Assembly (NCBI GenBank): GCA_900553945.1
Contig: USFR01000005.1
Coordinates: 62,001-126,000 of the forward strand
Length of the DNA: 64,000 nucleotides
From: an uncultured Clostridium sp.
GTDB taxonomy: Bacteria > Bacillota > Clostridia > TANB77 > CAG-508
Direction: 5' to 3'
How positions within the stretch are numbered: the first letter of the stretch is position 1; every line of letters begins with the position of its first letter. The position numbers and the translations under genes were made by a program. Below the pieces are notes generated by a model. The model was not told the DNA's origin. It did no database searches and saw only the letters and a program-made list of their open reading frames with translations. Positions 28,401 to 43,400 of the stretch are shown here, one piece after another.

Positions 28401-31400
28401 CAATGTAATAGCATATCCATCTCCACCAGCAACCTGTGGTACAAATTTAGCATCTTTCTCAATAACTCTTACAATTACAACATGTTCATCTTTAGAATCT
28501 TTTTCAATTACCTTAGCCCAAGTTGTACCAACTTTCTTACCAGTAACAAGTCCTTTATCATCAACAGTTGCAATGTCTTCATTTATAGTTTCAAAATCAA
28601 AATCGCTTTCCTCTTCATCATCTCTAAATACATTAAATGTATATTTAGGTGTTACCTGAATTTGTTTAGTTCCGTCAACATTAACAACAATCTCAGGTTC
28701 CTCAACATAAGTTGAATCATTACCTATCTTAATAGGTATTCTACTATTTGTCTTTGTCTTTACAGCTTGTAATCCGTGATAATAATCACCCCAACCATAT
28801 ACATCACCATCAGATTTAATAGCAACATTGTATGTGTTTCCACAAGAGATTGACATGAAATCATCAACCTTTGTAATAGCTGTAAATAATAGCTTATCAT
28901 CTTTTATTCCAATACCTAATTGTCCATTACTATTTGAACCAGTTGAATATAATAATTTTTGGTTTCCAAGTATAATTGTTTGATTCTTACCAGCTGAAAT
29001 TTGCATAATACCTGAAATATTAACCTTTGTAGGAATTGAAACATTATCTTTAGTTCCAATACCTAATTGTCCATTTTCATTATATCCAAATGTATATACA
29101 TCACCATATGCACTTAACAATACACTATGGTTATCTCCACAAGCAATCTTACCAACAATTACTGGAACTTCAATTTGAGTAAATGTATTTGATTTACCTT
29201 CTGTTTTACCAGTTTGTCCATAAATATTTAATCCTGATGTTAATACAGTTCCATTTGTTGTTAATAACATTGAGTGATTCTTGCCTAATGAAATATCTAG
29301 AACATTGCTTACATAATTCAATAATGTAGGTGATTTAACTTGATCATATGTTCCAATTCCAAGTTCACCATTTTCATTTAATCCCCAAACATATACATAA
29401 CCATCTTCAGTTAAAACCATGCTTTGGTCATTATTTGCAGCAATCTTTCTAATATTCTTTAATCCAAGTTTAACAGGTACACTTGAAGTTGTTCCTAACG
29501 CATTATTTGAGTTTACACCCCATCCCCAAACATTACCTTCAGTATCTAATGCCAAGTTATGAGTATTTCCAACAGCAATTTGTTTAATAACAACTCCATC
29601 AGGGAATTTAACTTGAACTGGTCTATCACTACTTACAGTAGAACCATTTCCTAATTCATAACTTGAATTAACACCATAACTCCAAACTGTTCCGTTAGCT
29701 TTAAGCACAACTGTATGAGACATACATGTTAATGCCATTGGTTCAATATCAACTCCCTCAGGTAAAACAGTAACATTTGCAATACTTGTTGTAGTTGTAC
29801 CAACTTTATTAACCACTGCAGTTGTCTTACCTGTGCTTACACCTTTTACAAGTCCAGTATTTGAAATACTTGCAACAACACTATTTCCAATACTATAGTT
29901 CATTTCACTTGTATCTTGAATTTCTTTTAATACATTAAATGTTTTATTAGTTACAACAATTTGATGTTCTTCACCTACATGTAATACTATGTCATACTCA
30001 TCAAGTCCAGCTTCTTCAGCTCCGACTAGTACAGGTGCAGATGAATCATTAAATAATTTATTTCCTAAGTTGCCATATTTTCCTAATCCCCATGTATAAA
30101 CATAACCATCTTTGTCAATAATTCCGCCATTATTAACTCCTGCGTCTCCAAATATAGCTTCATTTGTTTGGTCATTCTTCTTTGGATATACATTATAGTT
30201 ATCTTGATCATTTCCTAATTTGTAATTTTCATTGCTTCCCCAAGTATATGTTTCACCATTTTTCAATATAGCCATTGAGAATTCATTTCCAGCTTTTAAT
30301 TCTTTAATTTCAGTTAGAGTTTGAACTCCTGTACTATTTTGAATCATAACTGGTTCACTTCTACTTATAGTTGTGCCATCTCCTAATTGACCTTTGTTAT
30401 TTGTTCCAATAGCATAACCCTTTCCAGCTTTTGTCAAGAATAATGCATGATTTGTTCCTTCTGAAACTCTTATTACATTATTCATATTTAATTTAACATC
30501 TGGACTATCAATTCTAAATACATCTCCATTTTGTTTTACAACATAATTTAGTGAAATATCTATACCATTAGTAATTTTAGCTATCTTAGAAGCAGTAGCT
30601 CCATATCCATAACCCCATACCCATACATTGCCTTCTTCATCTAAAGCAACTGTACGATATGTGCCAGCTGAAACTTTTACAATCTTTGTTAATGGAGCAC
30701 CATCAGCTTTAATTACTTGAACTGGTTTAGTTCTATCAGAACTTGTTCCATCGCCTAATTGTCCATATCCATTATATCCCCAAGCCCAAACTGTTCCATC
30801 TTGTTTAACAGCTATTGTATCATAATATCCTACTGAAATATCTCTTACATCTTCAATATCTCTTACTTTTGTAGGAGTAGCTTTTGTAATATTATCTCCA
30901 GTTCCTAGTTGACCATTTGAATTAGTTCCCCAAGTCCATACTGTTCCATCTGCTTTTAATGCAGCTGAATGAGTATCTCCAATTTCAAGTTTAGGAACTG
31001 TTGTCCTATCACTTGGAACAACATGTACAAATATTGCAGTTGATTTATGAGTAATTGTATGTGTTGCAATAATTTCAACTGTACCTAATTTTTTAGCATG
31101 AATTGTTCCATCACCATCAATAGTTGCAATATCTTCATTCAATGATTCAAATGAAATATTACTACTATCAACTGTATCATTGATCAAATTAAATTTATTG
31201 TCTAAAGAAGCCCTAACTTGTTTTGTGTTACCTTCTTCAATTGTTACTTTATTTTCACTTACATGAACATAAGTATCACCAATTGCTACAAATTCGTTTG
31301 ATTGAATATATGTTCCATTTCCTAATTCACCATATGCATTATAACCAGTTGTATAAACAAATCCGCTTCTATCTGAAGCAATACTATGATATGCCTCAGA

Positions 31401-34400
31401 ATCTACAAATTTAGCTTTATCCATATTAGTAGCCTTAGTAGCAATTGTAATATATGAATTATAATTACTTGTTCCTAATTGTCCATATCCACTATATCCA
31501 GAAACATATATCTCTCCAGTATTTGAAATCATTAATAAGTTATTATCACCAGATTTAATTTCTACAATATTTAGTAAATCTTCATATTCTGGTTCATCAC
31601 CATCTTGAACTGCTTTTAGAACTTTTACAGGTGTTGGTACACTAATAGATGATGTATCACCTTGTGATAATTGTCCATATCCATTGTAGCCCCATACCCA
31701 TACTCTTCCATCAGCATCTAATGCTGAATAATAATTAGTTCCTGAAGCAACTTCAACAATATTTTTCAATTGAGAAATTCTTGATGGATTTTGAGATAAG
31801 TACCAAACGCTTCCATCTTCTGCTAGTATTAATCTCTTATGTACATCAACAGCTTTACTATAGAATGTAAGTTTTGTTGGAGTTTTATTATATCCATATC
31901 CCCATATATAAATTTCTCCATCTTCATTTATAGCTATGCTTGTATTTCCATAAGTACGTACCTTCTCAATATGCTCTAGTCCTTCTATTCTTGTTGGAAT
32001 AGCTCTAGAATCTGTTGTATTATCTCCAAGTTGTCCATATCCATTGTAGCCCCATGAATATACATATCCATCCATATCAACGGCTAAGTTATAATAATAT
32101 CCACTAGCGATATCTTTAATATCATTTAGTTCTTTTTCAATAACTGTAGTTGTAACTTGTTGTGATCCATCAGGAGTAGTTATTGTCTTAACTTCTGTAT
32201 ATTGACCTTTCTTTATTTGCGTTGGCTCTGTTGTCTTAATTGAATCAATACTTCCATTTCCCATTTCACCTTGAGAATTATCTCCCCAACTCCAAATAGT
32301 TCCGTCTTGCTTTAACGCTAGAGAATGAATTGTTCCAGCCTCAACTTTTTCTCTTACTTTCTTATCTTCTCCAATTACATCTATAACCACTCTTGTCTCA
32401 TCATCTGAATTCTTTGATTTTATAGTTATATATGCTCTTCCAAGACCTGTAGCTGTAACTTTTCCAGTATCTTCATCAACTATAGCTACATTAGCATCTG
32501 AAGTTTTATACTTAAATCCTTCATTTTCAACACTATCAAATAATAAGTTAAATCCATATACTGTTTCAGGATTTATTTGATAATTTGGATTTGATAATTT
32601 TAATGTAACTTCTCTTTCCTGTAATTTAATATATTGAGTTGAAATACATTCTAATTTTGATGTAGAAGTAGTTGTGCTATCTCCTAATTCACCATATCCA
32701 TTATATCCTATTGACCATACAGTACCATCACTCTTAGCAAGCTCAGTATTATAAATACCACCTGAAACAATCATTGCATCTGTAAAGTCATTTCCATCTT
32801 TATCTTTCATATATACAGGTACAGCTTTTGTTTCTGTATCTCCTGAAGCTAATTGTGAATAATTATTTAATCCCCAAGCAACAACTTTTTCTTCAGAAGT
32901 AATTGCGTACCCTGTAAATTCTCCAATTCCAATTGAAGTAATATTCTCTAAAGCTCCTTCTGGTCCTTGTAATTGTTGAGGTATAGCTCCACCAACATTA
33001 GTTAAGCTATTATAAGTATTTCTACCAAAGCCCCATACAGAACCATCAAGTAATAATACTATTGTGCTATTTTCTGGACTTACAGCAACTTCAGCAACAT
33101 TATCAATTGCACTAACTTTAACAAATCTATTCTTATCTCCTGTAGTTCCATCACCTAAGTTACCATATCCATTATATCCACAAGCCCATAATTGATTATT
33201 ACTGTCTATTGCAAATGCTGACATATTTCCAGCTTTAATCTTAATAATTCCTGATAATCCATCAACTTTGACTGGTATAGTTCTATAAGATGAATCTCCT
33301 AAACCTAAGTTGCCATATCCATTATAGCCCCATGTATATACATTTCCATCTTTATCTAATGCCATAGAGAATGAATTTCCAGCAGCAACAGCAATAATAT
33401 TTTCTAAGAATCCATTTCCATCAGGTGATTTAACTTGAACTTTACTTAAGCTAACTCCACCAGTTGTTCCATTTCCTAATTGTCCATTATCATTATATCC
33501 CCATGTCCATACATGGCCATCTTTATCAACCGCAACAGTATGCTCATTTCCAAGTGCAATTTGTACTATGTTATTAATTCCTGTATATGTTGGTAATACT
33601 TTATTGGCTGTATCTCCTGTTCCTAATTGTCCATAGCCATTATATCCATAGCTCCAAACTTCACCATTTGCCTTTAAAGTTACAGTTGCATAATTGCTAC
33701 TTTCAATTTGAGGGAATGTAATATCATCTTCTCCTAATACATATACATCAGCAGATGTTTTCTGACCTGAAATCTTATCAGTTACAGTAACTTGCGTTTT
33801 ACCTTTTTTAACTGATGTGATTACTCCAGAATCAGCATCAACTGTAGCAATCTTTGTATTTTTAATTTCGAAACCAAATTCAGCATTATCAACTGTATTA
33901 TATAACAAGTTAAATCCTTGTGACATCTTAACTTTAGCAGTTTCTTGTTTTCCAATTCCTTTAATTCTAATTGGAGCATTTTCAAGCAATAGAATTGGTT
34001 TACTAATACATACAAATTCTTTCTTGCTTGCTATTGAGCTATCTCCCATTTGTCCTGCATTGTTTTTACCTATTGTCCAAACTTTTCCATCTTCTCTAAC
34101 TATAGTCGTTGTTCCTGTTCCAGCAGATGCACAAATAATCTTATCAATTTTGTCTTTATCTTTTCCATATTTAACTTCAACTGGAAGTAAGTTATTATTT
34201 GTTGTTCCATTTGAAGATTGTCCATATCCATTGTATCCCCACGTAACAGCTGTTCCATCTTTCTTAATAGCTACTGCATAATTATCTCCAGCAACTACAG
34301 ATTTTACATCTTTCAAGTATGTTGGTGTTTCAGTAGTTACAGCATTATCTCCTTCTCCTGTAACAGTAACATCTATTTTTTCAATTACTTTATCAAAAGT

Positions 34401-37400
34401 ATATCTATTTTTAGTTGTATTATTTCCTAAGTTACCATATCCATTATATCCGCTAGCATATACATAACCATCTTTATCTACAGCAATGATTGTATTTTCT
34501 TCTACTGCAACATCAACAATATTGCTTAAAGATAATACTTGTCTTGGTAAATAATATTCTTGTGTTCCACCATTTCCAAGTTGTCCATAACCATTGTATC
34601 CCCATGCATATAAGTTACCATCACCATCAATTGCAACTGATGTTTGATTGTTTGCTTCAACCTTAACTATATTTCTTAATCTAATCTTGCTTGGTTTTGC
34701 ATTACTTGTTCTTGTACCATTACCAAGTTGACCATATCCATTATATCCCCAAGTATAAACTGAACCATCTTCTGTTATTGCCATTGAATGATAACTACTT
34801 GCGGCAATTTTAGCAACATTTTCTAAATCAGGTATTACTTTTGGAGTAAGAGTATTTCCATCTCTTCCTAATTGTCCATAACTATTTGAACCAAATGAAT
34901 ATACCTTTCCATCTTTAGTTAAAATCAATACATGATCACTTCCTGCTGCTATATCTACAACATCAGAAATATTAACCTGTGTAGGTTTATATCTATTAGA
35001 AGTATCTCCTAATCCTAATTGACCATAATAGTTGTATCCCCATGTCCATACAGTTCCATCAGCTTTTAATCCAACTGAGAAATCTTGACCACTTACAACT
35101 TTAGGCATTGTGATATCATCTTTTCTTAGAACTTCAACATCAACTAGAACTGTATTTGGTAATTTATTTGTTGTTACTTCAATTTGTGTCGTTCCATAAG
35201 CTATTCCAGTAACAAGTCCTGAACCATCAACAGTAGCAATTTGATTATCTCTACTCTTGAAGTTAATCTTTTCATTTGTAACTTCATCAAATAATAAGTT
35301 AAATCCTAAATCTGTGTTTGCATTTATCTGATGAGTTATATTATTAGTATTCAAGTTCAATATAATTTTTCTTGTATCAACTTTTAAACTTGCTTCAGAA
35401 ATGTTCGTTGGTTCTATTGTTGTACTTGTAGAATCATCTCCCATTTCACCATTTCCATTATATCCAACAGTATATACAAGTCCTAAATCATCTGCTATTG
35501 CTGATGTTTGATAAGATATATTCTTTGTGCTAGCCATTGTTATAACATTTTTATCTTCTTGAACTTTTGTTAAAGAAGTACGATTTGTAGCATTCTTTGT
35601 AAACAATTGTCCATAATTGTTATAACCTGTAACATAAAGTCCAGCCTTACCATCAACAGATTTTACAGAAGCCATACTTGAATATCCATTTGCTTCTATA
35701 TCTTTGATATTTGAAGCAACTTCTCCATCCTCATTTACCATCTTAACTGGTAAATAAGTTGTGTTTGTATTTTTTGTTCCTAATTGTCCATATCCATTAT
35801 ATCCAACCGCATATGCTGTGCCATCTTCAGCTAATACAAGCGTATGAATTGCTCCAGCTGAAACCTTTTTGATATTTCTTAAAACATCTGTGCCATCTTC
35901 ATTTTTCATTTGTTGTGGTAAATAATATGTATTTGTATTATTTATTCCAAATTGTCCATTTCCATTATATCCAACGCTCCAAACAGTTCCATCTGCTCTT
36001 AACATTGTTACATAATTCTCTCCAGCAGAAATTTGAATAATATCTGTAATCTTTTGCATCTTCGTTGGACGAACATTTGCATTATATCCTGAAGATCTAT
36101 TTGTTCCTAATTGTCCATAATAATTATAGCCCCATCCATATACATCTCCATTTTCTGTTAATGCATATGACATATGATTATTTGCACTAATTGCAATTAC
36201 CTTTTCAGGAATTCCTTGTACTTGAACAAACTCACTATGTGATACTGTTGTACCATCACCTAACTGTCCATATCCATTATATCCTGTTGCCCAAACTGTT
36301 CCATCAGATTTTAATACAAGAGTATGATATGCACCACATGCGACATCAATTCCATAAACTGTTTGAGAACTATCTTGTGCATCAAATATATTTGTTTTTG
36401 TTGGCTTTAATTTATTTTGTACATCACCTGTTCCTAATTGACCATAGCCATTATATCCCCAAGTCCAAACTTCTCCATTAGCTTTTAGTCCAGCAAAATG
36501 ATTATATCCTCCAACTATTTTTGGAGCAGTACGTCCTTGTTCCCCATTAACTTGAACTCTAACTGCTGAATAACAATCATTTTTCTTATTATAAACTCTA
36601 ATATATGTTGTTCCCATTCCTTGAGCTGTAACAATTCCATCACTATCTACTGTTGCTATATCTTCATCTAAAGATTTGAATTCACAATCACCTTGATCAA
36701 TCGTATCATATAACAAATTAAATCCTGCTGATACTGCATATGTAATTTGTTCTCCAGTATCTCCTACATTTTTATAATTTATAATCTTTGGATCTACTTT
36801 AAGTTTTACTTGGCTTATACATGCTTTTGTAGTACTTGATTCTGTTGTTCCATTACCAATTTCACCATCAACACCATATCCAACTGTATACACATTACCA
36901 TTCATATCTGCTATGACTCCTGTTTGACCTCCAGATGTATTTTTTGTTAATACCATAGTTAATATTTCTTTATCTTTTTCAACTTCTGTTGCTTTTGTCA
37001 CATTATTTGTAGATTGAGTAAATAGTTGTCCATTATCTCCTCTACCTATTACATATAATCCTTTGTTTTCACCATTTTCATCTTTTTGTCTTGAAATATA
37101 TGTTGAATATCCTCCACCTGTTATATGTTTTGCATCTGTTATTTCATTTCCTTCAGTGTCTTTAATCTGAACTGGTAAATTCACAGATGAACTATTTCCT
37201 GTTCCTAATTGATAATATCCATTATATCCTGTTGTCCATACTGTTCCATCTTCTTTTATCATTATAGTATGATTTGTTCCTGTAGCTATTTCTTTTACAC
37301 CTGAGAATATACCTGTTCCATCTGATGTCTTAATTTGTTGAGGTAAAACTCTATTGTTAGTATCTCCTACTCCAAGCTCACCATTTCCATTATATCCAAC

Positions 37401-40400
37401 ACTCCATACTGTTCCATCTGCATCTAACATTTGTACATAGCAATCACCTGCTGATATCTGTATTATATTAGATACCTTTTGCATTTTACGTGGATAACAA
37501 TTCTCATTGTATCTCGTTGTTGTATTATTTCCAAATTGTCCATAATAATTATATCCCCATGAATATACTTCTCCATCTGATGTTAACGCATGAGCTGTTA
37601 CATTTTCTGCAGTTATTGAAACTATATTTTCTAAATATCCATCGCCTGTTGCATTTTTTACTTGGACTAATTTATTTTGATTATTAGTATCGCCATTTCC
37701 AAGTTGTCCATAGTTATTTTGACCGGCTGTCCATACTGTTCCATCGCTTTTTAGTATCATTGTAAAGTTATTTCCACAAGCAATATCAACAACATCTTTT
37801 ACAGGTTCATGTGTAATATTTCCATTTCCATCATCAACATCTTCCATCAATTGAGTTGGCTCAGTTCTATTTATATAATCACCTGTTCCAAGCTGTCCAT
37901 ATCCGTTATATCCCCATGTCCACACAGTTCCATTTGCTCTTAATGCTGCAAAATGGTTTAAACCTCCAACAAGTTTAGGTTGTGTACTACCTTGTTTTCC
38001 ATTTACATTAACTTTTACACCTGCCCAAATATCATTCTCAACATTATGAACTTTTACATATGTGCTACCAATTCCTTGTGCAGTAACTACTCCATCATCA
38101 TCAACTGTAGCAACACTTTCATCAATTGAACTAAATTTATAAGTTCCACCTTCAATTGTATCTTTAATCAAATTAAATCCCATTGTCATTGTATATGTAA
38201 TTTGTTCACTATTATCTCCAACATTTTTATAATTAATAACATTTGGATTTACTTTAATTTTTAATTTACTTATACACCATGGTGTTGTCAAACTTTGTAC
38301 TGTTCCATTACCCATTTCGCCATTACTATTATATCCTACTGTATATACTTTACCTTCTTGATCAACTATTAACCCTGTTTGACCTCCAGTATAATTTTTT
38401 GTTAGAGCCATAGTTAATATATCTTTATCTGTTTCAGTTTCTGTTGCTTTTGTCACATTTGCAATAGCTCTTGTAAATAACTGTCCATTATCTCCTCTAC
38501 CTATTACATATAATCCTTTGTTTTCACCCTTCTCATCTTTTTGTCTTGAAATATATGTTGCATATCCTCCAGCAGTTATATGTTTTGCATCTGTTATTGC
38601 ATTACCCTCTACATCTTTAACTTGTACTGGTAATACTGAGCTACTAGTATCTCCTGTGCCCAATTGATAATAACCGTTATATCCTGTTGTCCATACTGTT
38701 CCATCTTCTTTTAACATTACTGTATGATTTGTTCCTGCTGCTATCTCTTTAACTCCAGTCATTAGAGCACTTCCATCTGATGACTTAATTTGTTGAGGTA
38801 AAACTCTATTGTTAGTGTCTCCTACTCCAAGCTCACCATTTCCATTATATCCAACACTCCATACTGTTCCATCTGCATCTAACATTTGTACATAGCAATC
38901 ACCTGCTGATATCTGTATTATATTAGATACCTTTTGCATTTTACGTGGATAACAATTCTCATTGTATCTCGTTGTTGTATTATTTCCAAATTGTCCATAA
39001 TAATTATATCCCCATGAATATACTTCTCCATTTGATGTTAATGCATGAGCTGTTACAGCTTCTGCAGTTATAGAAACAACATTTTCTATATATCCAACTC
39101 CGCTAACACCTTTTACTTGTGTAAATTTATTTTGATTATTAGTATCACCATTTCCCAATTGTCCATAATTATTTTGACCAGCTGTCCATACTGTTCCATC
39201 TTTCTTTAGTATCATTGTGAAGTTATCTCCACATGCAATGTCAACAACATCTTTTATAGGCTCTTGTGTAATATTTCCATCTTCATCATAAACATCTTCC
39301 ATCAATTGAGTAGGTTCTATTTTACTAGCATAATCACCTGTTCCAAGTTGACCGTATCCATTATAGCCCCATGCCCAAACTGTTCCATTAGCTTTTAATG
39401 CAACAAAATGATTTGCTCCACCTACAACCTTAGGCTGAGTGATATTTCCATCTTCATTAACATTTATTCTAACTGCAGAATATAAATCATTCTTTTTATT
39501 ATATAGTTTTACAAATGTTGTACCTGTTCCAACAGCTGTAACAATACCAGTAGTTTCATCTACTTTTGCAACCTTTTCATCCATTGAACTAAATGTACAA
39601 GTATTATCAGGCACTTCTCTTAATATTAAATTAAATGCCATAGACATACTATAATTAATAGTATCAGTTTCACCAGGTTTTTCAAAATTAATTACATTTT
39701 TTTCAACCTTAATCTTCTTTTCACTTATACACCATGGTGTAATTAAACTCTGAACCGTTTGATTACCCATTTCACCATTAGCATTATATCCTACTGTATA
39801 AACCATACCATCTTGATCTGCTATAGCACCTGTCTGACCTCCAGTATAATTTTTAGTCAAAGCCATAGCTAGTATATCTTTATCAGTTTCAACTTCTATT
39901 GCTTTTTTCACATTATTTGTAGATTGAGTAAATAATTGACCATTATCTCCTCTACCTATTACATATAATCCTTTATTTTCTCCATTTACACCTTTCTGTC
40001 TTGATATAAATGTAGCATATCCTCCAGCTGTTATATGTTTTGCATCTGTTATTACATTATTTTCTGCATCTTTAACTTGTACTGGTAATGATGATCCACT
40101 AGTATCTCCTGTACCCAATTGATAATAATTGTTATATCCAGTTGTCCATACTGTTCCATCTTCTTTTAGCATTACTGTATGATTCATTCCCGTAGCAATT
40201 TCTTTTACTCCAGAGAATATACCTGCTCCATCTGGTGTTTTCATCTGCTGTGGTAATACTCTATTATTACCATCTCCTAATCCAAGTTCACCATTTGCAT
40301 TATATCCAACACCCCAAACAGTTCCATCTGCATCTAGCATCGCAACATAAATGTCACCTGCTGAAATTTGAATTATATTAGATACCTTTTGCATTTTTTT

Positions 40401-43400
40401 AGGATAACAATTCTCATTATATCTAGTTGTTGTATTATTTCCGAATTGTCCGTAATAATTATATCCTAGCGAATACACATCTCCATCAGCAGTTAGCACA
40501 TGAAGTGTATACGTTTCAGCTGCTATTCCTACTATATTCTCCAAATACTCACCATTGCCATTAAGCTTAACTTTATGGAAAGAATTAGAATTAATAGTTG
40601 AACCGTCTCCAAGTTGTCCATAATTATTTTCTCCTGTTGTCCACACTGTTCCATCTTTTTTCAATACAGCCGTAAAATTATTTCCACATACTATATCTAC
40701 AGCATTTTTCATATTTGTTTGTGTAGGCATATTTTTATTATCATTATCTCCTACACCTAATTGACCATAGCCATTATAGCCCCATGTCCATACTGTTCCA
40801 TCTGCTTTAAGTGCAGCAAAATGATTTACTCCACCAACTATTTTAGGTTGAGTTTGATTTCCAGCGCCATCAACATTTACTCTTACTGAAGCATATAAAT
40901 TATTTTTTTGATTATATAATTTTATAATTGTTGTTCCAACTCCTACAGCTGTAACTTCACCAGTAGTTTCATCAACTGTTGCAACATTTTCATCCATTGA
41001 TTTGAATGTACATGTAACACCAGGAATTTCATCCTGAATTAAATTAAATGCCATTGAAGTTGTATACGTAATTTGCTCTGTTTCTCCAGCTCTCTCAAAA
41101 TTAATTATATTTTTGTCAACTTTAATCTTCTTTTCACTTATACATACTGGATTTATTAAACTTTCAACAGTTCCATTACCCATCTCACCATTATTATTAT
41201 ATCCTACTGTATAAACCATACCATCTTGGTCTGCTATTGCACCTGTCTGACCTCCAGTATAATTTTTAGTCAAAGCCATAGCTAATATATCTTTATCAGT
41301 TTCAACTTCTGTTACTTTTTTCACATTATTTGTAGATTTAGTAAATAATTGTCCATTATCTCCTCTTCCTATTACATATAATCCTTTATTTTCTCCATTT
41401 CCACCTTTCTGTCTTGATATAAATGTAGCATATCCTCCAGCTGTTATATGTTTTGCATCTGTTATTACATTATTTTCTGCATCTTTAACTTGTACTGGTA
41501 ATGATGATCCACTAGTATCTCCTGTACCCAATTGATAATAATTGTTATATCCAGTTGTCCATACTGTTCCATCTTCTTTTAGCATTACTGTATGATTCAT
41601 TCCCGTAGCAATTTCTTTTACTCCAGAGAATATACCTGCTCCATCTGGTGTTTTCATCTGCTGTGGTAATACTCTATTATTACCATCTCCTAATCCAAGT
41701 TCACCATTTGCATTATATCCAACACCCCAAACAGTTCCATCTGCATCTAGCATCGCAACATAAATGTCACCTGCTGAAATTTGAATTATATTAGATACCT
41801 TTTGCATTTTTTTAGGATAACAATTCTCATTATATCTAGTTGTTGTATTATTTCCGAATTGTCCGTAATAATTATATCCTAGTGAATATACCTCTCCATC
41901 AGCAGTTAGCACATGAAGCGTATACGTTTCAGCTGCTATTCCTACTATATTTTCCAAATACTCACCGTTACCATTAAGCTTAACTTTCTGAAAAGAATTT
42001 AAATTATTTGTAGATCCATCTCCAAGTTGTCCATAATTGTTTTGTCCCGCAGTCCATACAGTTCCATCTTTTTTCAATAATGCAGTAAAATTATATCCAC
42101 AATCAATATCTATAACATCAGTAACATCTAGCTTAGTAGGGTTTACTCTAGATGCATAATCTCCTGTACCTAATTGACCATATCCATTATATCCCCATGT
42201 CCATACTGTTCCATCTGCTTTTAATGCTACAAAGTGATTTACACCACCAACAATCTTTGGTTGAACACTATTTTCTGAACCATTTACATTAATCTTAACT
42301 GTAGCATCTAAATTGTTTCTATCATTGTGTATTTTTATTATTGTATTTCCGTTTTCCTTGGCAGTAACAACTCCACTATCATCAACTATTGCAACATTCT
42401 CATCCATTGATTTGAATGTACAACCACCTGATGGAATTTCATCAGTCAATAAATTAAATCCCATTTTTAATTTATATTGAATAGTTTCTTTCTCTCCTGC
42501 TTTTTGGAAATTAATAATATTTTTTTCAACAGCAATTTTTAATTTGCTAATGCACCATGGCTTTATTAAACTTTCTACAGTTTCATTTCCCATTTCTCCA
42601 TCAGTATTGAAACCTACTGTATACACTTTACCATCTTGATCAACTAATACACCTGTTTGTGCACCATTGTAATTTTTTGTTAAATTAATTTTAAATATAT
42701 TTTTATCGTAATTAACTTTTGTTACCATCTGTATATTAGTACTTGTTTGTGTAAATAATTGACCATTTTCATTTCTACCAACAGCATATAACCCATCATC
42801 TGTTACAAACATTGATGAATATCCTTCAGCAACTATTTGTTTTACATTCTTAATAGGATTTTTGTCAGCATCAACAACCTGAACAGGTAAACTTCTTGAT
42901 GTATTAGTAGTATCACCTAATTGATAATATGCATTATATCCTACACTCCATACTGTTCCGTCTTCTTTTAACATCACTGTATGATTTGTTCCTGTAGAAA
43001 TATCTTTAACATTCCTCATTATGTCATTTCCATCAGATGTTTTAACATGTTGTGGCAATGATCTACTGTCTCCATGTCCTAATCCTAATTCACCATTTGA
43101 ATTATAGCCTACTGACCATACTGTTCCATCTGCATCTAACATCATTGCATTACAATCACCAGCAGAAATTTTAATTATGTTAGAAACTTTTTTCATCTTC
43201 TGCAACTTAACATTTTCATTATATCTTGATGTTGTTGCATTTCCCATTTGTCCATGATAGTTATATCCTGAAGAATACACTTCACCACTTGCAGTTAATA
43301 AATATGTTGTAGTACTTGATGCTTCAATTTGCACTATATTATCAACATATCCTACACCATTTAAGCCTTTCATCTGAACTAATTTATATTGAGTATCTGT

